From Pseudacidovorax sp. (GTDB lineage: Bacteria > Pseudomonadota > Gammaproteobacteria > Burkholderiales > Burkholderiaceae_C): a DNA stretch of 64,000 nucleotides. The notes beneath the pieces are model-generated. The model searched no databases. It was not told where the DNA came from and worked only from the letters and a program-made list of their open reading frames with translations. A program made the position numbers and the translations under genes. Numbering within the stretch: the stretch's first letter is position 1; every line of letters begins with the position of its first letter. The DNA is taken from contig NZ_JAGOPN010000002.1 of NCBI RefSeq assembly GCF_017991995.1, positions 429,136 to 493,135 on the forward strand, written 5' to 3'. Positions 21,674-30,819 of the stretch are shown in pieces.

Positions 21674-22819
21674 TCAAGCCTTGCGGGTGACCTGGCCGTC
21701 CTGCGCGACGCGGCAGGCGGCGACGATGTCGTCCTCGAGGTCGATCTTGAGGCCGCCCTCCTTGGGCAGGATCAGCTTGAGGAAGTCCAGCACGTTGCGG
21801 GCGTAGAGCGCCGAGGCATCGGCGGCCACCAGGGCGGGCAGGTTGGTCTCGCCGATGAGCGTCACGCCGTGGCGCACCACCGTGCGGTCAGCCTCGGTCA
21901 GCGGGCAGTTGCCGCCGGTCATGCCGCCGTGCACGTCCGGACCGCGGCCGGCGGCGATGTCGACGATCACCGCGCCGGGCTTCATGGCCCGCACCATGGC
22001 CTCGGTGATCAGCGTGGGCGCGGGCCGGCCGGGGATCAGCGCGGTGGAGATCACCACGTCGGCCTGGGCCACGCGCTTGGCCACCTCGGCCTGCTGGCGG
22101 GTGAGCCAGCTCGCGGGCATCGGCCTGGCATAGCCGCCCACGCCTTCGGCGGCTTCGCGCTCCTCCTGCGTTTCGTACGGCACGTCGATGAACTTGGCGC
22201 CCAGCGACTCGACCTGTTCCTTGACGCTGGGGCGCACGTCGCTGGCCTCGATGACGGCGCCCAGGCGTTTGGCGGTGGCGATGGCCTGCAGCCCTGCGAC
22301 GCCCACGCCCAGCACGACCACGCGGGCTGCCTTCACGGTGCCTGCGGCCGTCATCAGCATCGGGAAGAAGCGCTGGTAGGCGTTGGCGGCCATCATCACC
22401 GCCTTGTAGCCGGCGATGTTGGCCTGGCTGGAGAGCACGTCCATGCTCTGCGCGCGCGTGGTGCGCGGTGCGGCTTCCAGCGCGAAGGCGGTCAGCCCGG
22501 CCGAAGCCAGTCGCTGCAGGCCGGGCGCGTCGTGGGGATTGAGCATGCCGACCACGACCGTGCCGGGCTTCATGGCGGCGCATTCGATGTCGGTGGGCGC
22601 GCGAACCTTGAGCACCAGTTCGGCCCCCAGCGCCCCCGCGGCATCCGTGGTCTGCGCCCCGGCGGCCTCATAGGCGGCGTCGGGGGCGCTGGCGGCAAGG
22701 CCGGCCCCGGACTGGATGAGCACCTGGTGGCCTTGGGCCACCAGCTTCTTGGCGGTCTCGGGCGTGACGGCCACGCGCGATTCACCGGCCACGCACTCGG
22801 CGGGCACTCCGATCAGCAT
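21674..22819 (-). CDS. pntAA: NAD(P) transhydrogenase subunit alpha, NAD-binding part (PntAa)
   Basis: Soluble NAD(H)-binding domain I of transhydrogenase, 381 residues. It starts MLIGVPAECVAGESRVAVTP, the alanine-dehydrogenase-like N-terminus. The Rossmann motif VLGVGVAGLQAIATAKRLGA lies near residues 168-187, and the hydride-transfer loop region includes ALIPGRPAPTLIT. It is the first gene of the operon; the promoter should lie in the 246 bases before 23066. Only 18 bases separate it from pntAb. Confidence 0.96.
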   Translation of the reverse strand: MLIGVPAECVAGESRVAVTPETAKKLVAQGHQVLIQSGAGLAASAPDAAYEAAGAQTTDAAGALGAELVLKVRAPTDIECAAMKPGTVVVGMLNPHDAPGLQRLASAGLTAFALEAAPRTTRAQSMDVLSSQANIAGYKAVMMAANAYQRFFPMLMTAAGTVKAARVVVLGVGVAGLQAIATAKRLGAVIEASDVRPSVKEQVESLGAKFIDVPYETQEEREAAEGVGGYARPMPASWLTRQQAEVAKRVAQADVVISTALIPGRPAPTLITEAMVRAMKPGAVIVDIAAGRGPDVHGGMTGGNCPLTEADRTVVRHGVTLIGETNLPALVAADASALYARNVLDFLKLILPKEGGLKIDLEDDIVAACRVAQDGQVTRKA

Positions 22820-23065
22820 CTTGGAATCTCCTCGTCACCACAGCGGCTCGGCCGCCCCAACTTCGCCAAAGCTTACAGTAACTTGACGGGCCCCGGCGCG
22901 CCTGGGCGACAAGCCGTCGCCGTGCCACCGACCGCCACGCCGACGGCAGGAGACGATTTCCGTGCGGAACTTCCTTCACGCGGAGGGCCCTGGATGGGTA
23001 GCATGCCGCGCCGCCTGGGCGAAGACATGATGCTCGACAGACCCGAGGCGAATGGGAGAGAGGGA

Positions 23066-23791
23066 ATGCGCATTGCGGTGCTGGACGACGAACTGGATCA
23101 ACAGGCGCTGATCAGCGCGGCGCTGACCGAAGCAGGCCACGAGTGCCACTGCTTCGACCGCAGTGCCGATCTGCAGCCCGGCCTGCGTGCCAAGGAGTTC
23201 GATCTGCTCGTCCTCGACTGGGATCTGCCCAACCTCGACATCGGCGCCCTCCTGCGGCTCGTGCGGGAAAGCTTCGGCACCTCGGTGCCGGTGATCCTGC
23301 TCACGCACCGGTGCGACGAGGCGGACCTGGTCGAGGCGCTGGGTGCCGGCGCCGACGGCTTCATCAGCAAGCCCCTGCGCGTCGCCGAACTCCAGGCCCG
23401 TGCCGAAGCGCTGATGCGGCGGGCACGCTTCTCGGTCGGCGGCGACCAGCCTCAGGACTATGGACGCTACCGCTTCCTGCCCGCCGCCCGCCAACTGCTG
23501 ATGGACGGCCAGCCCGTCGAGCTCAAGAACCGCGAGTACGAACTGGCCCTGCTGTTGTTCCAGAACCTGGGACGGCTGCTGAGCCGGGACTACCTGCGTG
23601 CCACCATCTGGGGCAGTGCCCGCGAGGACGGCTCCCGCTCGCTGGACACCCACATCTCCCGGGTCCGCAGCAAGCTCGCGCTGCGCCCCGAACATGGATT
23701 CATGCTGACCGCCACCTACGGCATGGGTTACCGACTCGAATCCGTGGACCCGTCGGAGATGCCCCGGTCGTCGCTGCGCGCGTTCGGCTGA
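23066..23791 (+). CDS. OmpR/PhoB-family response regulator, orphan
   Basis: A 241-residue two-component regulator. The receiver domain (1-120) has the acidic pair D8-D9, the phospho-acceptor D51 in LLVLDWDLP, T80 and K102, so it should be phosphorylatable. The DNA-binding winged-helix domain (about 130-225) contains LKNREYELALLLFQNLGRLLSRDYL and DTHISRVRSKL. The start at 23066 is preferred because a GA-rich Shine-Dalgarno lies at 23054-23064; an in-frame ATG at 23030 would add 12 residues. An open frame extends far upstream but crosses the pnt genes and is not coding. No histidine kinase is in the window, so the partner and target are unknown. Confidence 0.88.
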   Translation: MRIAVLDDELDQQALISAALTEAGHECHCFDRSADLQPGLRAKEFDLLVLDWDLPNLDIGALLRLVRESFGTSVPVILLTHRCDEADLVEALGAGADGFISKPLRVAELQARAEALMRRARFSVGGDQPQDYGRYRFLPAARQLLMDGQPVELKNREYELALLLFQNLGRLLSRDYLRATIWGSAREDGSRSLDTHISRVRSKLALRPEHGFMLTATYGMGYRLESVDPSEMPRSSLRAFG

Positions 23792-24002
23792 CGGGCTCGC
23801 TTCCCTGCCTTGCGAGGTCGGCTGCCTGTTGCCCGGCGCGAACCTCCTGCCGCGGCAGACGTGCATGCGATGGCGGGCGCGCTAAAGTGCGCGGCTTTCC
23901 CCCGCCGTGCTGCCCTTCATGCGGGCGTCCGCGGCACTGCCCGGCGGGCGAGGAACGCACCACCTCGCCCGTCGGGCATGCAACCTGTCCGGAGATCCTT
24001 TC

Positions 24003-24497
24003 ATGCGCTGGAGACCCAATGTGACCGTGGCGGCGGTCATCGAGAAGGAAGGCCGCTTCCTGCTGGTGGAAGAGCACACGGACCGGGGACTGCGCCTGAA
24101 CACCCCAGCCGGTCACCTCGAAGCCGGCGAGACGCCCGCCGAAGGCTGCGCCCGCGAGGCCCTGGAGGAAACGGCCCATGCCTTCACGCCCACGTCCATC
24201 GTGGGTATCTACATGGCCCGCTTCGAGCGCCGCTCGCCCGGCGACGAGGGCGACACCGACATCACCTATCTGCGCTTCGCCTTTGCCGGGCAGGTCGGCG
24301 CGCTCGATCCCGGGCGGGCGCTGGACGAGGGCATCGTGCGCACGCTGTGGATGACGCCGGAGGAGATCCGTGCCAGTGTCGAGCGCCACCGCAGCCCGCT
24401 GCTGCTGCAATGTGTGGAGGACTATTTGGCAGGCCAGCGGCATCCGCTGGACCTGATCCACACCGACCGCTCGGTGCACATGCCGGGGCCGGCCTGA
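24003..24497 (+). CDS. Nudix hydrolase, NudJ-like
   Basis: A 164-residue Nudix protein resembling the NudJ (phosphatase/pyrophosphohydrolase) group, which acts on nucleoside di- and triphosphates or thiamine pyrophosphate. The Nudix box reads GHLEAGETPAEG followed by CAREALEETAHAF. The Gly expected after EET is replaced by Ala; the metal-binding REALEE core is intact. The start at 24003 (MRWRPNVTVAAVIEKEGRFLLVEE) matches relatives; the frame is open further upstream without conserved sequence. In related genomes this gene often precedes mnmA, which is not found here. The substrate is not predictable. Confidence 0.85.
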   Translation: MRWRPNVTVAAVIEKEGRFLLVEEHTDRGLRLNTPAGHLEAGETPAEGCAREALEETAHAFTPTSIVGIYMARFERRSPGDEGDTDITYLRFAFAGQVGALDPGRALDEGIVRTLWMTPEEIRASVERHRSPLLLQCVEDYLAGQRHPLDLIHTDRSVHMPGPA

Positions 24498-24551
24498 GGA
24501 CCCTGGTTGTCCGGGGCGCGGCCGCAGATCCTGCCGCAAGCCGTGCCGGTC

Positions 24552-25634
24552 TCAGGGCCGGCCGTACATGAAGCCCGTCGGCGCTTCCGTTCCCTCGATC
24601 CGGTCGATGAGCCGCAGCAGCGGCGTCAGCTCGCGATAGCGGCTGGCGGTGGTGCGGATGTAGCCGATGAAGCGGGGCGCATCGGCCAGGTACTTGGGCT
24701 TGCCATCGCGCAGGGTGAGGCGGGCGAAGATGCCTGCGACCTTCAGGTGGCGCTGCAGGCCCATCCATTCGACGGCACGGTAGAACTCGCCGAAATCGTC
24801 GCCCACCGGCAACCCGGCCTTTCGCGCGGCCTGCCAGTAGCGCACCGTCACGTCGATCACGAATTCCTCGTCCCAGCTCAGGAAGGCGTCGCGCATCAGG
24901 CTGGCGATGTCGTAGGTGATGGGGCCATGCACCGCGTCCTGGAAGTCGAGCACGCCCAGCACGTCGGGGTCTGCGCCGACCATCAGGTTGCGGGGCATGA
25001 AGTCCCGGTGAACATACACCGCAGGCGAGGCCAGGTTGGTGCGCACGATCAGGTCATAGGCCTGCTGCAGCGTGGCCGTCTGCGCCGCGTCGAGCGTCAC
25101 GCCCCGGTGGCGCCCCAGATACCAGTCGGGGAAGAGGGCGAGCTCGCGGCGCAGCAGTGCTTCGTCATAGGCAGGCAGCACGCCGGGGCGGGAGGCCTGC
25201 TGCCAGCGCACCAGCGCGTCCACCGCCTGCTGGTAGCGGGGCAAGTTGGCCGCGGGCTGCTCGCGGTCGATCACGTCCAGCAGGGTGTGCGTGCCCAGGT
25301 CGTCCAGCAGCAGGAAGCCGTTGGGCTCGTCCCAGTCCAGGATCTGCGGCACCCGCACGCCGGCCTCGCGCATCAGCGCGGCGACCTGCACGAAGGGGCG
25401 GGCATCCTCCTGGGCAGGGGGCGCATCCATCACGATGCGGGAGAGGCCGGGCGCCCTGCCGTCGATGCGGAAATAGCGGCGGAAGCTGGCGTCGGCGGAA
25501 GCAGGGCGCAGGGTGGCGGGTTGCAGGGCGTGGGCCGGCGCGATGCGGGCCAGCCAGGCCTCGAACACCCGGCCCCGGGACGCATCGGCCCAGGCGATGG
25601 AAGCCGGGCCGGAAGGGGGCGCTGAAGCGGTCAT
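24552..25634 (-). CDS. amgK: N-acetylmuramate/N-acetylglucosamine kinase AmgK (aminoglycoside-phosphotransferase fold)
   Basis: A 360-residue kinase of the APH fold. The AmgK assignment rests on full-length resemblance and on its place divergent from lptD, as in Pseudomonas and other proteobacteria, where AmgK phosphorylates recycled MurNAc and GlcNAc at C1. The catalytic loop VYVHRDFMPRNLMV and metal-binding VLDFQDAVHGPITYD are intact; the ATP-binding N-lobe has ASFRRYFRI. The usual partner murU (nucleotidyltransferase), normally next in the same operon, is absent. Automatic pipelines would label it simply a phosphotransferase. There are 99 bases to lptD. Confidence 0.82.
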   Translation of the reverse strand: MTASAPPSGPASIAWADASRGRVFEAWLARIAPAHALQPATLRPASADASFRRYFRIDGRAPGLSRIVMDAPPAQEDARPFVQVAALMREAGVRVPQILDWDEPNGFLLLDDLGTHTLLDVIDREQPAANLPRYQQAVDALVRWQQASRPGVLPAYDEALLRRELALFPDWYLGRHRGVTLDAAQTATLQQAYDLIVRTNLASPAVYVHRDFMPRNLMVGADPDVLGVLDFQDAVHGPITYDIASLMRDAFLSWDEEFVIDVTVRYWQAARKAGLPVGDDFGEFYRAVEWMGLQRHLKVAGIFARLTLRDGKPKYLADAPRFIGYIRTTASRYRELTPLLRLIDRIEGTEAPTGFMYGRP

Positions 25635-25733
25635 GGATAATCAACATTCTACAAATCCGCCCTCTCCCAGATGGGCGCGTGCCGGCCGCAGGACCGGCCG
25701 CCTCCAGCGCCGAGACGCTTGCCACACGCATCC

Positions 25734-28133
25734 ATGCCAGACCAGAGCCGCGCCCCCGGGCACCGACGCCTGCCGCCGCTGCCCCTTGCGCTGCTGACGC
25801 TGGCGCTCGCGGCCGTCCAGGGCGCCTGGGCGCAGTCTGCGCCCGCCTTGCCCGACGAGCCGCCGCTGGTGCTGCGCCGCAGCCCCCAGCTCACTGAGAA
25901 CATCCTCCCGACGGAGCGCAGCCAGCGTCCCAGCATCGTGCAGGGCGACCGCATCTCCGGCCGTCCCGACCTGGAGACCACCGTGGAGGGCAACGCCTCC
26001 CTGCGCCGCGGTGATACGGTCATCCGCGCCGACCGTCTCAACTACGACCAGCCGCAGGACCTGGCCACCGCCGAAGGGGACGTGCGCGTCAACCAGGCCG
26101 GCAACATCTACGAGGGGCCGCGGCTGCAGCTCAAGCTCGAGACCTTCGAGGGTTTCTTCGACAGCGTTCGCTACCAGCTGCTGACCAACGGTGCCCATGG
26201 CACGGCGGACCGCGTCGATTTCGTCGATTCCGACCGAACGATCGCGCGCCGGGCCACCTACACCACCTGCCGCCGCGAGGACGATCAGCCGGGCTGGAAG
26301 CCGGCCTGGTTCCTCAGCGCCGAGAACCTCCGCACCGACAGCGCCGAGGGCGTCGGCGTCGCCGAGAACGTGCAACTGCACTTCATGGGCATGAGTTCGC
26401 CGGCCCTGCCCAGCGTGAGCTTTCCGCTGGACGACCAGCGCAAGAGTGGCATCCTGCCGCCGGTCATCGGCATGGACAGCGTCAACGGCCTGGAGTTGAC
26501 GCTGCCCTACTACTGGAACATTGCGCCCAACCGCGACGCCACCTTCACGCCCTCGGTGATGAGCAAGCGGGGCATCAATATCGCGAACGAGTTCCGCTAC
26601 CTCGAGAAGGACTACAGCGGCGAGGTGCGCTTCGACCTCATGCCTGACGACCAGCTGCGCAACCGCGACCGCTGGGGCCTGTGGCTGCGCCACCGGCAGA
26701 ACTTCAACGCCGGCACCCTCGGCATGGACACGCTCAGTGCCAATCTGTCGGTGGACCGGGTCAGCGACGACGACTACTGGCGCGACTTCACCCGCACGCC
26801 CACGCTGACCTCGCGTCAGCTGTCGGCCGACGGCACGGTCAACTGGAGCAAGGGCGACTGGAGCGGCCGCCTGTTCGCCCAGAAGTGGCAGACGCTCACC
26901 TACACCGAGGCGCCGATCACGCCGGCCTACGACCGCCTGCCCCAGCTCACGGCCAATTACGCGCTGTACGACTGGAACGGCTTCGACTTCAGCTTCAACA
27001 ACGAGCTGACGCGCTTCAGCGCCAATTCGACCCAGCAGGGCCAGCCGAACGCCGACCGGCTGTTCTCGCAGGTGCAACTGTCGAGGCCCTTCGTGCGGCC
27101 GGGCTACTACGTCACGCCCAAGCTCACGCTGTCGGGTACCAGCTACAGCTTCGACGGCCCGCTGTCCAACGGCGCGACCTCGGCCAACCGCACGGTGCCG
27201 ACCTTCAGCCTCGACACGGGCATGACCTTCGAGCGCGAGACCAGTCTCTTCGGCAAGGCCTATACGCAGACGCTGGAGCCGCGCGCCTTCTTCGTCAACA
27301 CGCCCTATCGCGACCAGAGCACGCTGCCGGTCTACGACACCGCCAAGAGCGACCTGAGCCTGGCGTCGCTCTTCACCGAGAACGAATTCACCGGCAATGA
27401 CCGCATCTCGGCCACCAAGGCGGTCACCCTGGGCGTGACGTCCCGGCTGATCGACCCCGACACCGGCTTCGAACGGGCCCGTTTCGGCATTGCGCAGCGG
27501 CGGCGGTTGTCCGACCAGCTGGTGACGCTGCCGGGCGGCACCGCCGCCACCGACCGGGCATCCGACGTGGTGACGGGCGCGCAGATCAACATCAATCCAC
27601 AGTGGAGTGTCGAAGGCGCGGTCCAGTACAACCCGCAGATCGACAAGTCGGAGCGCCGCGCCATCACCGCGCGCTACACGCCCGGCCCGTACCGCTCGCT
27701 CAGTGCCTCGTACCGATACCAGGACGACCGTATCTCCGTCAACAACTCGGGCTACGAATCCATCGACCTGGGCTGGCAATGGCCGCTGAACGACCTGTGG
27801 GGCGACAAGGGCTCGCCCAAGGCCGGCGGTGGGCTGGGCGGCGGGCGCTGGTATGCCGTCGGCCGCGTCAACTACAGCCTGCGCGACAAGGTGGTCACCG
27901 ATGCAGTGATGGGCGTCGAGTACGACGGCTGCTGCTACATCGGGCGCGTCGTGCTGGAGAAGGTCAGCACCGGTGTGGCCACGACCACCAAGCGCATCAT
28001 GTTCCAGATCGAGTTCATGGGCTTCACCAGCCTCGGAACCAGCCCGATGCGCACGCTTCAAACCAATGTGCCGCGCTACCGTTCGCTGCGCGAGCCCACG
28101 CTGGCGCCGAGCCGTTTCACCAACTATGAGTGA
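25734..28133 (+). CDS. lptD: LPS-assembly protein LptD
   Basis: Outer-membrane beta-barrel that, with lipoprotein LptE, inserts lipopolysaccharide into the outer leaflet. It is 799 residues. A signal peptide at about 1-33 ends in AWA-QSA. The LptA-like jellyroll domain covers about 75-210 (RADRLNYDQPQDLATAEGDVRV), and the barrel the rest. Only three cysteines are present: C179 in YTTCRRED and the pair C733-C734 in DGCCYIG. The N-terminal cysteine corresponding to C31 in E. coli is missing, so only one of the two inter-domain disulfides can form. The start at 25734 is chosen because it begins the signal peptide. It is the first gene of lptD-surA-rsmA. Confidence 0.96.
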   Translation: MPDQSRAPGHRRLPPLPLALLTLALAAVQGAWAQSAPALPDEPPLVLRRSPQLTENILPTERSQRPSIVQGDRISGRPDLETTVEGNASLRRGDTVIRADRLNYDQPQDLATAEGDVRVNQAGNIYEGPRLQLKLETFEGFFDSVRYQLLTNGAHGTADRVDFVDSDRTIARRATYTTCRREDDQPGWKPAWFLSAENLRTDSAEGVGVAENVQLHFMGMSSPALPSVSFPLDDQRKSGILPPVIGMDSVNGLELTLPYYWNIAPNRDATFTPSVMSKRGINIANEFRYLEKDYSGEVRFDLMPDDQLRNRDRWGLWLRHRQNFNAGTLGMDTLSANLSVDRVSDDDYWRDFTRTPTLTSRQLSADGTVNWSKGDWSGRLFAQKWQTLTYTEAPITPAYDRLPQLTANYALYDWNGFDFSFNNELTRFSANSTQQGQPNADRLFSQVQLSRPFVRPGYYVTPKLTLSGTSYSFDGPLSNGATSANRTVPTFSLDTGMTFERETSLFGKAYTQTLEPRAFFVNTPYRDQSTLPVYDTAKSDLSLASLFTENEFTGNDRISATKAVTLGVTSRLIDPDTGFERARFGIAQRRRLSDQLVTLPGGTAATDRASDVVTGAQININPQWSVEGAVQYNPQIDKSERRAITARYTPGPYRSLSASYRYQDDRISVNNSGYESIDLGWQWPLNDLWGDKGSPKAGGGLGGGRWYAVGRVNYSLRDKVVTDAVMGVEYDGCCYIGRVVLEKVSTGVATTTKRIMFQIEFMGFTSLGTSPMRTLQTNVPRYRSLREPTLAPSRFTNYE

Positions 28134-28223
28134 GCAAGACCCCGCCCGCCTCGCCGGCGACGGGGGCTTTCTCCAGCCCGCCCGCCTGTCCGGGCGTGGC
28201 GCTTGATCCAGGAGGCCAACGCC

Positions 28224-29693
28224 ATGAGATTCCAGCTTTCCGTCTTCGCCCTGTCGTGCGCGGCCCTGCTGGCCGCCACGCCGGCTGCGCAGGCCCAGCA
28301 GGGTGGCGCCGCCACACGCCAGGGTGCCTCGGCCCAGCAAGGCCGCAGTGCCCAGGCGGCCACACCCCGTCGGGGCATCACCGACATCATGCGTGAAGGT
28401 CCCGCCACCTCCACGCTGCCGCCGCCCGTCTCTGCGGCGGCGCAGCCGCAGGGCCAGCGGGCCGCGGAATACATCGTGGCGCTGGTCAATTCCGAGCCGA
28501 TCACCAACACCCAGGTCCAGAAGCGGGTGGAGCGCATCCTGCGCGAGGCCGGGCCGGAGGCGCAGCGGATCCCGCGCGACCAGATCAACCGCCAGGTGCT
28601 CGAGCAGATCATCGCCGAGCGTGCGCAGCTGCAGCTGGCCAAGGAACTGGGCGTGCGTGTGGATGCCATGGCCATCGACCAGGCGGAGGAAGTCGTGGCG
28701 CGGCAGAACCAGGTCAGCCTGCCAGAGCTGCGTCGCCGGGTGAGCGAGGCCGGTATCTCGCGCGACGAGTTCCGCAACAACCTGCGCGACCAGCTGCTGC
28801 TCACCCGCCTGCGCGAACGCGAGCTGGAAGGCCGCGTGAAGGTCAGCGACGACGAGATCGATCAGTTCCTGCGCGAGCAGCGTGCGGCCGCGAGCAGCGC
28901 CGCGCCCGACATCAATCTCGCCCAGGTGCTGGTCACGGTGCCCGAAAAGGCGACGGCCGCGCAGATCGCCGAGGCGCAGAAGCGCGCGGAGGACATCGCC
29001 CGCCGCGCCCGCGCCGGCGAGGACTTCTCCCAGCTGGCCACCCAGCTGTCCGACGCACCCGATGCCAAAGGCACCGGCGGCGTGCTGGGGCTGCGTGCGG
29101 CCGACCGCTATCCGCCGCTGTTCGTCGAAGCGACGCAGTCCACGCCTGTGGGCGGCATCGTCGGTCCGGTGCGCTCGGGCGCGGGCTTCCATGTGCTGAA
29201 GGTGCTGGCCAAGCAGAATGCCGCCTCGCCGGATTCCGTGGTCACGCAGACGCAGGTGCGCCATATCCTGATGCGCCCCGACACGCGCCGTACGCCGGAG
29301 CAGATCGTTTCGCTCATGACCGACTTCAAGCGTCGCATCCAGGCCGGCACGGCCGACTTCGCCGCGCTGGCCCGCGAGAACTCGCAGGACACCGTCAGCG
29401 CCCGCGAGGGCGGCGAGCTGGGCTGGTCCACGCCGGGCCAGTTCGTGCCGGAGTTCGAAGAGGCCATGAGCCGCCTGCAGCCCGGCCAGATCAGCGACCC
29501 CATCGTCACCCGGTTCGGCATTCACCTGATCCAGGTCGAGGGCCGGCGCGAGGCCAAGCTCAATCCCGCCGAACTGCGCGAAGCGGCGCGCAATGTGCTG
29601 CGGGACCGCAAGATGGAAGATGCCTACGAGGCCTGGGCCCAGGAAGTGCGCCAGCGTGCCTACGTGGAAATGCGCGAGCCGCCGGCCTCCTGA
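28224..29693 (+). CDS. surA: periplasmic chaperone/peptidyl-prolyl isomerase SurA
   Basis: Chaperone that escorts outer-membrane proteins, including LptD, through the periplasm. It is 489 residues. A signal peptide ends at about ATPAAQA-QQ, followed by a Gln/Ala-rich linker, the N-terminal chaperone helices ([23 protein letters not shown]), and two parvulin domains at about 225-330 and 340-440 (QVLVTVPE... and VRHILMRPD...). The start at 28224 has an AGGAGG Shine-Dalgarno nine bases upstream; a TTG/ATC region further 5' is not needed. Ninety bases separate it from lptD. pdxA, common between surA and rsmA elsewhere, is absent. Confidence 0.95.
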   Translation: MRFQLSVFALSCAALLAATPAAQAQQGGAATRQGASAQQGRSAQAATPRRGITDIMREGPATSTLPPPVSAAAQPQGQRAAEYIVALVNSEPITNTQVQKRVERILREAGPEAQRIPRDQINRQVLEQIIAERAQLQLAKELGVRVDAMAIDQAEEVVARQNQVSLPELRRRVSEAGISRDEFRNNLRDQLLLTRLRERELEGRVKVSDDEIDQFLREQRAAASSAAPDINLAQVLVTVPEKATAAQIAEAQKRAEDIARRARAGEDFSQLATQLSDAPDAKGTGGVLGLRAADRYPPLFVEATQSTPVGGIVGPVRSGAGFHVLKVLAKQNAASPDSVVTQTQVRHILMRPDTRRTPEQIVSLMTDFKRRIQAGTADFAALARENSQDTVSAREGGELGWSTPGQFVPEFEEAMSRLQPGQISDPIVTRFGIHLIQVEGRREAKLNPAELREAARNVLRDRKMEDAYEAWAQEVRQRAYVEMREPPAS

Positions 29694-29724
29694 GCGTGAT
29701 CGCCGCCGCGCTACCCCCGCCCGC

Positions 29725-30495
29725 ATGAAACCCCACGCCCCGCGCAAGCGCTTCGGACAGCATTTCCTGACCGACGATGCCATCATCGACGGCATCGTCC
29801 GCGAGATCGCGCCGCGTCCCGGCGACGCCATGGTCGAGATTGGGCCGGGCCTGGCCGCGCTCACGCAGCCCCTGGTCGAGCGGCTCGGGCGCCTGACGGT
29901 GGTCGAGCTGGACCGCGACCTGGCCGCACGGCTGCGCAGCCATCCACAGCTGACCGTCGTCGAGGCGGATGTGCTGACGGTGGATTTCGGTGTCTTGGCC
30001 GATACGGCGGGCCAGCGGCTGCGGGTGGCAGGCAACCTGCCCTACAACATCTCCACGCCCATCCTCTTCCATCTGCTGCGCTTTGCCGATCGGATCGCCG
30101 ACCAGCATTTCATGCTGCAGAAGGAAGTGATCGACCGCATGGTGGCCGACCCTTCCACCTCCGACTACGGCCGCCTGTCGGTGATGCTCCAGTGGCGCTA
30201 CGCCATGGAAAACGTGCTCTTCGTGCCACCGGAAAGCTTCGACCCGCCGCCCCGCGTGGACAGCGCGGTGGTGCGGATGGTGCCGCGCGAGGCGCCGGCG
30301 GCGTTGGACCCTGCTCTGCTCGAGCGCATCGTGCAACTGGCCTTCAGCCAACGCCGCAAGCTGCTGCGCCACACCCTGGGCCGCTGGCTGGACGAGCAAC
30401 ACTTCGCCGGCCAGTTCGACGTACAGCGCCGCGCCGAGGAAGTGCCGGTGGACGAGTATGTGGCGCTCGCGCAGGCACTTCCTTCGGTGTCCTGA
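29725..30495 (+). CDS. rsmA: 16S rRNA (adenine1518/1519-N6)-dimethyltransferase RsmA (KsgA)
   Basis: Dimethylates two adjacent adenines in helix 45 of 16S rRNA late in 30S assembly. It is 256 residues. The N-terminus [18 protein letters not shown], the SAM-binding motif [13 protein letters not shown], the catalytic motif [15 protein letters not shown], and the later [11 protein letters not shown] are all canonical. The start at 29725 ([15 protein letters not shown]) follows surA by 31 bases, indicating one operon. The gene converges on the barstar/ribonuclease operon. Confidence 0.97.
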   Translation: MKPHAPRKRFGQHFLTDDAIIDGIVREIAPRPGDAMVEIGPGLAALTQPLVERLGRLTVVELDRDLAARLRSHPQLTVVEADVLTVDFGVLADTAGQRLRVAGNLPYNISTPILFHLLRFADRIADQHFMLQKEVIDRMVADPSTSDYGRLSVMLQWRYAMENVLFVPPESFDPPPRVDSAVVRMVPREAPAALDPALLERIVQLAFSQRRKLLRHTLGRWLDEQHFAGQFDVQRRAEEVPVDEYVALAQALPSVS

Positions 30496-30556
30496 AAGAA
30501 GGCCGGCGCCGCGGTGCGCCGTGGCGCAGTCGTACTCGAGGCTTGCGTCGCGCCCA

Positions 30557-30583
30557 AGAAAAAGCCCGCCGTTTGGCGGGCTT
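30557..30583 (-). terminator. intrinsic terminator of the ribonuclease-barstar operon
   Basis: On the minus strand AAGCCCGCC and GGCGGGCTT form a 9-bp stem with loop AAAC, followed by TTTCTT. It lies 27 bases past the stop of the small ORF at 30610. On the plus strand the stem lacks a T-run, so it is a poor terminator for rsmA. Confidence 0.7.
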
Positions 30584-30609
30584 CGTTCGTCAGCGCCCGG
30601 TCCGGAGGC

Positions 30610-30819
30610 TCAGGCGGCAGACAGCCAGTAGCTGCTGTTGAAAGGGCTGCTCATGCGCAGCGCCTGCGGGGATACGTCCACCAGCTTGTCGGTGGGCATC
30701 TTCTCTTCGCCGCTCAGGTCGATGCCATCGACGGGGGCGGTGGTGGTCACCGGGGCCTCGCTGGCCCGTTCTGCTTGGCCGGCTTGTGCAGAACGGGCTA
30801 CAGAAAAGAATAGAAGCAT
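30610..30819 (-). CDS. small hypothetical protein downstream of barstar
   Basis: A 69-residue frame whose ATG overlaps the last 22 bases of the barstar gene, with a terminator 27 bases after its stop. Codon choice over the last 45 codons is typical of this genome (GTC, CTG, GAC, CGC, GGC), which argues that at least that part is translated. The N-terminus LLFFSVARSAQA is weakly signal-like. The rest (VDGIDLSGEEKMPTDKLVDV) matches no family I recognise. A shorter start at an internal ATG is possible. It may be a third component of the ribonuclease-inhibitor operon or unrelated. Confidence 0.45.
   Translation of the reverse strand: MLLFFSVARSAQAGQAERASEAPVTTTAPVDGIDLSGEEKMPTDKLVDVSPQALRMSSPFNSSYWLSAA

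Noticed and set aside
21302..23065. Long open frame on + upstream of the response regulator
   Set aside because: It is antisense to pntAb and pntAa, with low-complexity His/Gly/Arg-rich content. Only the 23066-23791 part is a real gene.
25641..30035. 1464-codon frame antisense to lptD, surA and rsmA
   Set aside because: Pure shadow of the three well-supported genes; no domain recognised.
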